Positions 1 through 5,781 of a stretch of 9,682 nt of DNA are shown here, piece by piece; the stretch's first letter is position 1; every line of letters starts with the position of its first letter. Both the position numbers and the translations under genes were made by a program. The stretch comes from an uncultured Mailhella sp. GTDB taxonomy: Bacteria > Desulfobacterota > Desulfovibrionia > Desulfovibrionales > Desulfovibrionaceae. Below the pieces are notes generated by a model that did no database searches, was not told the DNA's origin, and worked only from the letters and a program-made list of their open reading frames with translations. The DNA lies in NCBI RefSeq assembly GCF_905187505.1, contig NZ_CAJJIC010000091.1, positions 1-9,682 of the forward strand, written 5' to 3'.

Positions 1-432
1 CTGGCCGATGAAGTCCTGCAGGTAGACCATGAGGGTCTGCGTCTTGTTGCCCACGCTCTCCTGGTAGTTGGTAAGACTCTTCAGGTTGTAGTCCCACTGG
101 TCGGCGCTGTGGGCGTTGTCATTGCCGTCGGTGTCGAAGGACAGTCCGCGATCGTTGAAGAACGTGACCATTTCGCTGGGCATGGTGGTGCACTTGCCGC
201 TGGTCTTGGCGTCGTTCTGGAGCTTTCTGGCCTGTTCGATCATGTCGGCGCACAGTTCCTGCTCGTTCTGAATGTCTTCTATCTGCTTCATGTAGTCTTC
301 GGCCTGGGCCTTGCAGATTTCGGACTGCGCGAGCTGGAGCTTGGCGAACATCATCTGCACGCTGCCGGTGGGACCGAGGTCGATGGTGTCCATGATGGAG
401 GAGAGGGCACTTGTATTGTTGACCTGAGACAT
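1..432 (-). CDS. EspA/SseB-like type III secreted filament or translocator protein (partial, C-terminus off the window)
   Basis: The 144 visible residues are the N-terminal part of a likely secreted protein of the EspA/SseB family, which forms the filament or hydrophilic translocator on top of the T3SS needle. The reading frame runs off the left edge with no stop. The N-terminus is Ser/Thr-rich with no Sec signal peptide. Residues 24-75 are predicted helical (QMMFAKLQLAQSEICKAQAE). Then comes a Pro-Ser-Glu segment, MPSEMVTFFNDRGLSFD, at about 84-100. This resembles the PDEVISYINDP region of EspA and the PEDVIKYMRDNGI region of SseB, compared from memory. Residues 109-144 form a second helix (NLKSLTNYQESVGNKTQTLM). 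The start is ATG at 432, preceded by AAGGAA at 441-446, 8 nt away. It lies 53 bp behind the coiled-coil gene, probably on the same transcript. Three cysteines (40, 61, 81) are odd for a secreted filament protein. Family call is moderate; a LcrV-type or unrelated secreted protein is the alternative. Confidence 0.6.
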   Translation of the reverse strand, partial: MSQVNNTSALSSIMDTIDLGPTGSVQMMFAKLQLAQSEICKAQAEDYMKQIEDIQNEQELCADMIEQARKLQNDAKTSGKCTTMPSEMVTFFNDRGLSFDTDGNDNAHSADQWDYNLKSLTNYQESVGNKTQTLMVYLQDFIGQ

Positions 433-440
433 AATGGTAT

Positions 441-446
441 TTCCTT
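441..446 (-). promoter_or_regulatory. Ribosome binding site of the EspA-like gene
   Basis: AAGGAA on the minus strand lies 8 nt upstream of the ATG at 432. It supports that start and shows the gene is translated independently, although probably co-transcribed with the gene before it. Confidence 0.6.
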
Positions 447-485
447 GTGAAGTAAGAAAGCCGGTCGGAGCAAAAGAAGGCGGGG

Positions 486-782
486 TCAGACAATCATGGC
501 ACCGCGGCGGGAACGGCCGGCAGGAGCGGACGAAGACCCGGCGGAGAGCTTTGCCCGGGCGGCTCTGGCTTCGCCTTCTCGCCTTGCTCTTTCCATGGCG
601 TCGGCCATGGCGCTTCTGAGCTCGGGAGTCACTTCCGATTCGGCCACGGTGACGGTTTCAGTTTCGGGAATGCCGAGAGCCTTCTTTTGTTCGGCAAATA
701 CACTGTTGAGTCGGGAAAGTTCGTCGGCCAGACGGGCGATTTCCTGTTTCTGATTTCTGAGATCCTGCTCGGTGAAAGCCAT
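486..782 (-). CDS. Small coiled-coil protein, candidate chaperone of the EspA-like protein
   Basis: A 98-residue protein with no family I can name firmly. Residues 4-37 form an amphipathic, coiled-coil-like helix (LRNQKQEIARLADELSRLN). A short acidic linker follows (ETETVTVAESE, about 42-52). A second charged helix at 52-78 (ELRSAMADAMERARREGEAR) leads to a basic Ala/Ser/Arg-rich tail. There are no membrane segments and no signal peptide. The ATG at 782 was chosen over an in-frame TTG two codons earlier because GAAGGAG (790-796) sits 7 nt upstream of the ATG. It is the first gene of the leftward operon, directly behind a sigma-54 promoter, and precedes the EspA-like gene. In SPI-2 the small coiled-coil chaperone gene sseA precedes sseB in the same way, and CesA serves EspA. 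Size, helical character and position suggest an SseA/CesA-type chaperone, but I see no convincing sequence identity, so the role is inference. Confidence 0.55.
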   Translation of the reverse strand: MAFTEQDLRNQKQEIARLADELSRLNSVFAEQKKALGIPETETVTVAESEVTPELRSAMADAMERARREGEARAARAKLSAGSSSAPAGRSRRGAMIV

Positions 783-814
783 GTTCAAGCTCCTTCAAAA
801 TGGATGGGGGGGAA

Positions 815-840
815 GGCAGAACTTCTGCCGCTGCGCGGCA
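815..840 (-). other. Overlapping inverted repeats in the leader of the leftward transcript
   Basis: GGCAGAACTTCTGCC (815-829) is a 7-bp inverted repeat around one base. TGCCGCTGCGCGGCA (826-840) is a 6-bp GC-rich inverted repeat around TGC. They share bases 826-829, so as RNA hairpins only one could form fully at a time. Both fall within the first 30 nt downstream of the predicted start (about 844) of the leftward transcript and upstream of its ribosome site. No U-tract follows, so neither looks like an intrinsic terminator. They could be an operator, an RNA stability element or chance. Confidence 0.35.
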
Positions 841-854
841 CTTGCCATAATTTA

Positions 855-870
855 TGCAAAAAACGTGCCA
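855..870 (-). promoter_or_regulatory. Sigma-54 (-24/-12) promoter, leftward operon
   Basis: Read on the minus strand the site is TGGCACGTTTTTTGCA. This matches the RpoN consensus TGGCAC-N5-TTGCW at every defined base, with the required 10 nt between the GG and GC dinucleotides. The predicted transcript start is near 844, giving a leader of about 60 nt before the ATG at 782. It would drive the coiled-coil gene and the EspA-like gene and would need an enhancer-binding activator such as the one encoded at 7656-8930. Confidence 0.85.
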
Positions 871-935
871 AGCATTGACTTCCCGAAGTTTTCCGGCAAA
901 AAGAAGAAAAAGGGTGGAGAAATTTTTGAGTGGAT

Positions 936-950
936 GCCAACTTTTTTGGC
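936..950. promoter_or_regulatory. Inverted repeat, candidate activator binding site
   Basis: GCCAA-CTTTT-TTGGC is a perfect 5-bp inverted repeat with a 5-nt spacer. It lies about 99 bp upstream of the predicted leftward start and about 140 bp upstream of the rightward start, distances normal for sigma-54 enhancer sites. Short repeats of this size also arise by chance, so assignment as an operator is tentative. Confidence 0.3.
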
Positions 951-1001
951 GAAGGTGGGAACCGTGTTGCCATGCCTGTTGCTTTCCGTCATACTACCAG
1001 A

Positions 1002-1021
1002 GCCCTCAGGGCGTTGCAACG
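1002..1021. promoter_or_regulatory. Adjacent palindromes, candidate activator binding site
   Basis: GCCCTCAGGGC (1002-1012) and CGTTGCAACG (1012-1021) are perfect palindromes sharing one base. The GTTGC half-site of the second also occurs at 966-970 and 978-982. The pair is centred about 70 bp upstream of the predicted rightward start, rather close for a classical enhancer, and about 168 bp upstream of the leftward one. The activator has a Fis-type helix-turn-helix, which usually binds dyad sites as a dimer. Assignment is inference. Confidence 0.35.
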
Positions 1022-1056
1022 GTAAAAACTTGCGGCTTTGCAGATAACGTCTGTTA

Positions 1057-1072
1057 TGGCATATTTTTTGCA
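1057..1072 (+). promoter_or_regulatory. Sigma-54 (-24/-12) promoter, rightward T3SS operon
   Basis: TGGCATATTTTTTGCA matches TGGCAC-N5-TTGCW except T for C at the sixth base, with exact GG-10-GC spacing. It is identical to the leftward promoter at 14 of 16 positions. The predicted start is near 1083, leaving a leader of about 19 nt with the GAGGAG ribosome site just before sctW. All downstream genes to the right edge are on the same strand with very short gaps, so this is probably the main promoter for the operon. Confidence 0.88.
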
Positions 1073-1101
1073 TGGATATGTAATATAGAGGAGCGCATGT
1101 C

Positions 1102-2220
1102 ATGGCTATAGATTCCATATCCGGGTCCTTTCAGACGGGAGGAACCATACATCAGGCGGAAAGTTCTGCAGTGCGCGGCAGCTTCATGGGAAATGCCGTA
1201 GTGCAGGTTCCTTCTCCGGAATCTCTGCTTGCTGATGCCGCCGAGGAGCTTTCCTTTTCTGCCGACACTACCGATGATTTTGAACTGGAGGAGCGCAAGG
1301 AGCGAGACAGGATAAAGAAGTCCGAAGAGGAGCGCATAAAGCTGTATCAGGAGCTCATGCATGAGGCCGGCAAGAGCGAACAGCTCGGCAGCCTGCGCGA
1401 CAGTCTGCGCAGTCGTGCCGACTCTCGGCGTGCTCTGGACAAGGCAAGGGAATATTTTCCTGATCCTTCCGATGCATGGGCGGCCCTCATGCAGATGCGG
1501 GAGGAGCTGCGGGCGGAAGGGGCCGACAAGGCGCTGCTCGACGAAGTGGAGACCGCTCTTGCCGAGATGGACGAGAAGGAAGGGCCCGCGATACGTGCCG
1601 GCATTCAGGGCGCGCTTGCTTCGGCCGGATTTGAGGATCTCGGCGGCAGTGATGCCATGCGGGACTTCTATCGTCGGACGGCATGCGAGTTTTCTTCGGT
1701 GAACGAAGTGTTCGCTCATGTCATGGAGCAGTACGGCGGAGACTTCGACAGAGCCATGGATTTTCTTTTTTCCGCGCTCAGCGCCGACATGGCTGCCGAT
1801 GTGCCCAGCATGGGGCTGCGGCATTTGGAAAGCGTGCACGACACGCTCGGCAAGGTTCGTCTGACGCAGAGCGCCTATCGTCTGTGCGAGTCCATGATGG
1901 AACGCTGGAGCCGCGTGCACGGGGTAAGGCCCGGGGCAGGATCGCTTACGTCCATGGAGCTGCTCGGCGACATTGTGGGACTCAGGGAAAAGCGCTTCAT
2001 CGGGGCTGCACAGATCGACGGCATTCTTGCCAAGGCCGGAGCGCCTGATATAGAAAGAGAGGTGCTTTTCCTGCAGGAGCTTCTGAGCACGGCACGAAAG
2101 TTTCCCGTGGCGCTTTTCGACGACGAGCAGGGCCGCATGAAGATTCTCGATGCCGTTCAGGAGTCCGTGGACCGGGCCATAGAGCGCGAAGACGAATACC
2201 TGGCGAGCCAGGAAGGATGA
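1102..2220 (+). CDS. sctW: T3SS gatekeeper SctW (YopN-TyeA fused type; InvE/MxiC/SepL/CopN family)
   Basis: The gatekeeper blocks premature release of late substrates and controls the order of translocator and effector secretion at the export gate. At 372 residues it has the length of single-chain members such as InvE and MxiC. The first 45 residues are Ser/Gly-rich and disordered, as expected for a secretion signal and chaperone-binding region. A charged helical segment follows (about 60-90), then the HrpJ-like helical body to about 275. A C-terminal TyeA-like domain occupies about 282-368 (EREVLFLQELLSTARKFPVA, then KILDAVQESVDRAIERED), so TyeA is fused rather than separate as in Yersinia. 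GAGGAG at 1088-1093 is 8 nt from the ATG at 1102; the ATG at 1097 is out of frame. It is first in the operon, 30 bp after the sigma-54 promoter, and its stop overlaps the upstream edge of the chaperone gene. Confidence 0.85.
   Translation: MAIDSISGSFQTGGTIHQAESSAVRGSFMGNAVVQVPSPESLLADAAEELSFSADTTDDFELEERKERDRIKKSEEERIKLYQELMHEAGKSEQLGSLRDSLRSRADSRRALDKAREYFPDPSDAWAALMQMREELRAEGADKALLDEVETALAEMDEKEGPAIRAGIQGALASAGFEDLGGSDAMRDFYRRTACEFSSVNEVFAHVMEQYGGDFDRAMDFLFSALSADMAADVPSMGLRHLESVHDTLGKVRLTQSAYRLCESMMERWSRVHGVRPGAGSLTSMELLGDIVGLREKRFIGAAQIDGILAKAGAPDIEREVLFLQELLSTARKFPVALFDDEQGRMKILDAVQESVDRAIEREDEYLASQEG
2210..2216 (+). promoter_or_regulatory. Ribosome binding site deciding the chaperone start
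   Basis: AGGAAGG directly abuts an ATG at 2217 (no spacing) and is 9 nt from the in-frame ATG at 2226. The spacing favours 2226 as the start of the chaperone gene. The site lies inside the last codons of sctW, implying translational coupling. Confidence 0.6.
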
Positions 2221-2225
2221 CGGCC

Positions 2226-2594
2226 ATGCTGGACTATGAAATTGAAGCCTTCGGACGCAGACTCGGACTGGACTCCCTTGTCTTTTCTCCGCAGGGAGTC
2301 GCCTGTCTGAACATAGAAAACGTGGGCAGTCTTTATCTGGAAAAATCGGAAGGACGCGGGAGGGGCGAGCTGCTTGTCTATGTTTCCGCGCCTCTGCCCG
2401 TGCCGGACAACGGCGCGACGCGGCGTCTTCTTGAGATATGCGACTACAGGCACGGCCATGCGATGCCGGTCTTTGCCGGAGCTTTTTCTGGCCGTGCCGT
2501 GCTGCTCACGCGCATGGAGGAATCCACCGTTACGGCTGCGGGCATTGAAAATGCGCTCCGCATGCTGACGGATCTGATGCGCGGTGTGCTCTGA
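2226..2594 (+). CDS. Class I (CesT/SycN-like) type III secretion chaperone
   Basis: A small cytoplasmic chaperone of 122 residues, the typical class I size. The pattern fits the CesT fold: an N-terminal helix (YEIEAFGRRLGL), then alternating beta-strand segments (LVFSPQGVACLNIE, SLYLEKSE, GELLVYVSAPL), a middle helix (GATRRLLEICDY), further strands, and a C-terminal amphipathic helix (ENALRMLTDLMRGVL). Class I chaperones dimerise and bind the N-terminal region of one secreted partner. Its place directly after sctW and before sctX matches sycN in the Yersinia yopN-tyeA-sycN-yscX-yscY-lcrD order, so SctW is the probable client. Only one chaperone gene is seen here; Yersinia uses a SycN/YscB pair. 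The start at 2226 is chosen from ribosome-site spacing; 2217 would add three residues. Confidence 0.7.
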   Translation: MLDYEIEAFGRRLGLDSLVFSPQGVACLNIENVGSLYLEKSEGRGRGELLVYVSAPLPVPDNGATRRLLEICDYRHGHAMPVFAGAFSGRAVLLTRMEESTVTAAGIENALRMLTDLMRGVL

Positions 2595-2651
2595 TGCCGG
2601 GCGCGCACCTTTGTCCGGCTTCCGTCGGAAACGTTTTCAGGAGCATGAACG

Positions 2652-3017
2652 ATGCCTTCACCCATTAATCTTCTCGACGCTTCCCTGGGCATCCAGAATG
2701 TCATGGACATGCCCGATTCCGGCAATCTGCCCCGGGCGAGGGAGCTTGCTTCCAACGCCCTGAACGAGCCCGGCCTTGAGGAGCTGTACGCTCCGAACAA
2801 TGCCTGGCAGATCATGGAGAGAGCGCTGTGTCCCGATGTCGGGGACGGCTCCATGCTGAGTCCGGAAGTCTTTTCCGAAACGCTGCAGTCCTGCGTGAGC
2901 GATCTGGAAGGGATCGCCGATCCGGTCGTTCAGGACATGGTCTCCAGAGAGCTCCGGCCTCTTCTGCAGAACGGTCAGCTTCTGCAGGCCTATCTCGGGC
3001 TGATGATAGGAGGCTGA
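2652..3017 (+). CDS. sctX: SctX (YscX-like) early secreted T3SS component
   Basis: YscX is an early substrate needed for needle assembly. It binds YscY and, with it, the export gate SctV, and is a hallmark of Ysc-family systems. The product here is 121 residues against 122 for YscX. Recalled YscX has a LERLYP segment mid-protein and ends in a short amphipathic helix (DDDRLLQIILNLLHKV). This protein has LEELYAPNN at 42-50 and ends NGQLLQAYLGLMIGG, an equivalent arrangement. The N-terminal 30 residues are poorly structured, fitting an export signal. AGGAG at 2639-2643 is 8 nt from the ATG at 2652; an ATG at 2645 lies one base from the site, in another frame that stops within eight codons. Position between the SycN-like chaperone and the YscY-like gene strongly supports the call, since similarity alone is modest. 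Confidence 0.72.
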   Translation: MPSPINLLDASLGIQNVMDMPDSGNLPRARELASNALNEPGLEELYAPNNAWQIMERALCPDVGDGSMLSPEVFSETLQSCVSDLEGIADPVVQDMVSRELRPLLQNGQLLQAYLGLMIGG

Positions 3018-3018
3018 C

Positions 3019-3378
3019 ATGCCGGTGCTGAAGGAACGTCAGAAACGTGCGCTTCACGTGCTTGCATACATGATGCTGCGCATGGGTCAGGAGGAGCGGG
3101 CGGGGCGCATCTACGCCGCCCTTGCCGGCCTTGCATCCCCAGAGAATCCCGATCGTCTGGCGCTTGCGGGAACGGCGGCCGTGGCCATCAGCGAGGGCAG
3201 GGGGGCAAAGGCGCTGGAGGCTCTGCGCGGAGCCATGGGCGGAGCCGCGCTTTCCTCCCGACAGGCCGTGCTGCATCTCATGAAGGCGCAGGCCTTCTGG
3301 CTGGAGGGCAGAAAGGAGGAAGCCCGGGCTGCTCTGGATGAATATTTGTTTCTTTCCGGGGGAGGAAAAAGCGTATGA
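3019..3378 (+). CDS. sctY: SctY (YscY-like) TPR chaperone of SctX
   Basis: YscY is a small cytoplasmic TPR-fold chaperone that binds YscX and joins it to SctV. The product is 119 residues (YscY is 114). It is built of helical pairs: RQKRALHVLAYMMLRMGQEE (7-26), a middle pair around residues 46-71 (LALAGTAAVAISEGRGAKAL within it), and a C-terminal TPR-like unit (HLMKAQAFWLEGRKEEARAA, 86-105). The last unit parallels the LSRAQQLNGDLDKARHAYQHY end of YscY, recalled from memory. AGGAGG at 3008-3013, inside the end of sctX, is 5 nt from the ATG at 3019. The gene begins one base after the sctX stop and its own stop overlaps the sctV start (ATGA), so X, Y and V are likely made in coupled amounts. 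A generic TPR protein is the alternative, made unlikely by the position. Confidence 0.75.
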   Translation: MPVLKERQKRALHVLAYMMLRMGQEERAGRIYAALAGLASPENPDRLALAGTAAVAISEGRGAKALEALRGAMGGAALSSRQAVLHLMKAQAFWLEGRKEEARAALDEYLFLSGGGKSV

Positions 3379-5468
3379 GCGTCATGGAAAAGGCCTCGCT
3401 CGGGGTCAGGCTGATGACCCGTCACAACGACATAACCATGGTCATGCTTCTGGTAGTCGTGGTGGCGCTTATGATAGTGCCTCTTCCTACGCCTCTTGTG
3501 GATACGCTCATCGGCGTGAACATGACGCTCTCGTTCCTCATGCTCATGATGTCCATGTACGTGAAGACGGCGCTCGATTTTTCCTCGTTTCCCACCATGC
3601 TTCTGTTCACCACGCTCTTTCGCGTGGGGCTGAACATCACGACCACGCGACTTATTCTGCTGCAGGCCGACGCCGGTGAAATCATTTTCACGTTCGGCGA
3701 CTTCGCGCTGGGCGGCAACTTCGTCGTGGGCGCGGTGGTCTTCATCATTCTGACCATCGTGCAGTTTCTCGTCATTGCCAAGGGTGCGGAGCGCGTGGCC
3801 GAAGTGGGCGCGCGCTTTACCCTGGACGCCATGCCCGGCAAGCAGATGTCCATAGACGCCGACATGCGCGCCGGAGTCATCGACATGGAGGAGGCGCAGA
3901 ACCGGCGCAATCGCGTTCAGCTCGAAAGTCAGATGTACGGCGCCATGGACGGCGCCATGAAGTTCGTCAAGGGCGACAGCATTGCCGGCATGATCATTGC
4001 CGTGGTCAACATCGTGGGCGGCACCATCATCGGCATCACGCAGCACGGCATGACGGCCGGCGAGGCCATGCATACCTACGGCATTCTCACCATCGGCGAC
4101 GGCCTGGTTTCGCAGATCCCGTCCCTGCTGGTTTCCATTTCCGCAGGCATTCTCATCACCCGGTCCGGCGACAGCACCGACAACGTGGGCGCGCAGATAG
4201 GACAGCAGTTTTTCGCTCAGCCCAAGGCCTTGCAGATGGCTGGCGCGCTCATCTTCCTTTTTGCGCTCATTCCCGGATTCCCCAAGCCGCAGCTGTTCAC
4301 GCTCGCCTTTGCCGTGGGAGGGTTCGGCTATGTGCTGGAGCGTCTTGCCTCGGTTCCTGAAAAGCCGGACGGCAAGGCGGAGCTTTCCCGTTCGCTCGCA
4401 CCCGCCGCGGAGAAAAGGAAGCCTCGTTCCGCCTCCGGGCCTCAGGACGATTTTTCGCCCACGGTGCCCATCATTCTGGACATCGCTCCCGACATAGGCG
4501 AGTCCATGGATTACGATTCGCTCAACAACGAGCTGTCCAGCCTGCGCCGTGCTCTGTACTTCGATCTCGGCGTTCCCTTCCCCGGCATCAACATCAGACC
4601 GAACGCTTCGCTTCCCTCGCTCGGCTATGTGCTCAATCTCAACGAAATTCCCATGGCCCGCGGAAAGATGGAAAAAGGCATGGTCATCGTGAGGGAGAAG
4701 AAGGTCAATCTTGACCTGCTCGGCGTCATCTATCGCGAAGGGGAGCCCTTTCTGCCGGACATCGAGCCCTTGTGGGTGAATGAATCCGACGTGGAGCGTC
4801 TGGAACAGGCCGGCATAAGCTGCATGACTCATGCCCGCATTCTGGCCTATCATCTTTCTCTGCTGCTTTCCCGTCATGCCTCGAGTTTTCTCGGCATGCA
4901 GGAGAGCAAGTATCTGCTCGACCGCATGGAGGAGAGGGCTCCCGATCTTGTGCGCGAGGTGACGCGTCTTCTGCCCGTGCAGCGCATTGCGGAAATCTTT
5001 CAGCGTCTGGTTCAGGAGCAGATTTCCATCCGGGACCTGCGCAGCATTCTCGAGGCGCTCATCGAGTGGAGTCCCAAGGAAAAGGACGTCGTCATGCTCA
5101 CGGAATACGTGCGCAGCTCCCTGAAGCGTCAGATAAGCTACATGTACTCACGCGGACAGAACATGCTTCCCGCCATCCTCATGGACCCTTCTCTGGAGGA
5201 GACCATTCGAAAGGCCATACGGCAGACTTCCGCCGGAGCCTTTCTGTCGCTTGATCCCGACACTTCCCAGCGCATCGTGAAGGCTGTGGGCGAGGCTGCG
5301 GGCAAGTACCGGGGCAGCACGCAGAAGCCCGTGCTCATGGCCTCCATGGACATACGCCGCTATGTGCGCCGTCTCATCGAGTCCAAGTACTACGAGTTGC
5401 CCGTCATGGCCTATCAGGAAGTGACTCCGGAAATTTCCGTGCAGCCCGTCAGCCGCATCCGCATATAG
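3375..5468 (+). CDS. sctV: Export gate protein SctV (LcrD/YscV/FhiA family)
   Basis: SctV forms the nonameric inner-membrane export gate. Its cytoplasmic ring receives chaperone-substrate complexes and the gatekeeper. At 697 residues the length is normal. Hydrophobic membrane segments fill the first half, for example residues 20-38, 44-62, 113-135, 202-222, 240-262 and 286-300. The FHIPEP family signature is clear: LFRVGLNITTTRLIL at 81-95, and ERVAEVGARFTLDAMPGKQ (139-157) followed by MSIDADMRAG. A variable, charged linker at about 326-362 leads to the soluble C-terminal domain, with GINIRPNASLPSLGYVLN and the conserved later segments. GGAGGA at 3361-3366 is 8 nt upstream of the ATG at 3375, favouring it over the ATG at 3384. 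The start overlaps the sctY stop. sctS follows after 9 bp. Confidence 0.95.
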   Translation: MSVMEKASLGVRLMTRHNDITMVMLLVVVVALMIVPLPTPLVDTLIGVNMTLSFLMLMMSMYVKTALDFSSFPTMLLFTTLFRVGLNITTTRLILLQADAGEIIFTFGDFALGGNFVVGAVVFIILTIVQFLVIAKGAERVAEVGARFTLDAMPGKQMSIDADMRAGVIDMEEAQNRRNRVQLESQMYGAMDGAMKFVKGDSIAGMIIAVVNIVGGTIIGITQHGMTAGEAMHTYGILTIGDGLVSQIPSLLVSISAGILITRSGDSTDNVGAQIGQQFFAQPKALQMAGALIFLFALIPGFPKPQLFTLAFAVGGFGYVLERLASVPEKPDGKAELSRSLAPAAEKRKPRSASGPQDDFSPTVPIILDIAPDIGESMDYDSLNNELSSLRRALYFDLGVPFPGINIRPNASLPSLGYVLNLNEIPMARGKMEKGMVIVREKKVNLDLLGVIYREGEPFLPDIEPLWVNESDVERLEQAGISCMTHARILAYHLSLLLSRHASSFLGMQESKYLLDRMEERAPDLVREVTRLLPVQRIAEIFQRLVQEQISIRDLRSILEALIEWSPKEKDVVMLTEYVRSSLKRQISYMYSRGQNMLPAILMDPSLEETIRKAIRQTSAGAFLSLDPDTSQRIVKAVGEAAGKYRGSTQKPVLMASMDIRRYVRRLIESKYYELPVMAYQEVTPEISVQPVSRIRI

Positions 5469-5477
5469 GGGGGAGGC

Positions 5478-5738
5478 GTGAACAGCATTGCCATGGACTA
5501 TGCCTCTCAGGCCCTTTATCTGGTGCTTGTGATTTCTTTGCCTCCCATTGTCATCGCCTCCGTCATAGGTATAGTTCTCAGTCTTGTGCAGGCGGTGACG
5601 CAGCTGCAGGAGCAGACGCTTTCCTTCGGCGTGAAGCTCATCGCCGTGGTGCTGACCCTGTTTCTGCTGGGAGGTTGGATGTCGGGGGAAATACTGCGCT
5701 ACGCCGATGAAATCTTTACCCGTTTCTATCTGCTCTGA
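5478..5738 (+). CDS. sctS: Export apparatus protein SctS (YscS/FliQ family)
   Basis: SctS is a small two-helix protein that assembles with SctR and SctT into the helical export-gate core. The product is 86 residues, the usual length, with hydrophobic hairpin segments at about 13-34 (LYLVLVISLPPIVIASVIGI) and 50-70, joined by the family loop SLVQAVTQLQEQTLSFGVKL. This is very close to recalled YscS (SLVQALTQIQEQTLGFVIKL). The start is uncertain. GTG at 5478 gives an N-terminus of the length seen in YscS but has its GGGAGG only 1-2 nt upstream; an AGGGGG register at 5467-5472 gives better spacing. The ATG at 5493 gives a shorter protein with 16 nt spacing. I keep 5478. The usual preceding gene, sctR, is absent; sctV stands in its place. 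Confidence 0.92.
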   Translation: MNSIAMDYASQALYLVLVISLPPIVIASVIGIVLSLVQAVTQLQEQTLSFGVKLIAVVLTLFLLGGWMSGEILRYADEIFTRFYLL

Positions 5739-5781
5739 GAGGACTGCGCGAGCGGAAGAAGCGTCGGCTGGAGGACGCTGA

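Larger units (their letters stand above)
783..1101. promoter_or_regulatory. Divergent intergenic control region of the two T3SS operons
   Basis: About 320 bp without a credible gene separates the leftward and rightward operons. From left to right it holds the ribosome site and hairpin-rich leader of the leftward transcript, a minus-strand sigma-54 promoter (855-870), an A-rich stretch (897-911), several short palindromes (936-950, 1002-1012, 1012-1021), and a plus-strand sigma-54 promoter (1057-1072) followed by the sctW ribosome site. The short open frames crossing it have no ribosome sites or recognisable products. The 186 bp between the promoters is the natural place for activator (UAS) binding sites serving both directions. 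Confidence 0.75.

Noticed and set aside
783..788. In-frame TTG start upstream of the ATG at 782 for the coiled-coil gene
   Set aside because: It would place the GAAGGAG ribosome site only one base from the start; the ATG at 782 has 7-nt spacing.
897..911. A-rich run in the intergenic region considered as a terminator tail or curvature element
   Set aside because: No stem-loop precedes it on either strand, and its length is too modest to claim DNA bending.
956..971. TGGGAACCGTGTTGCC, a third sigma-54-like element on the plus strand
   Set aside because: GG-10-GC spacing is correct but the flanking match is poorer than the element at 1057-1072, which is closer to sctW. It could be a weak or decoy site.
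772..1047. Small plus-strand open frames in the intergenic region
   Set aside because: They have no ribosome sites, run through the promoter elements and give no recognisable protein.
1054..1920. 288-codon minus-strand frame opposite sctW
   Set aside because: Antisense shadow whose end would also cross the plus-strand sigma-54 promoter; no ribosome site and no family features.
3111..4877. 588-codon open frame on the minus strand opposite sctY and sctV
   Set aside because: Shadow of the strongly supported SctV frame; His-rich low-complexity translation with no family features.
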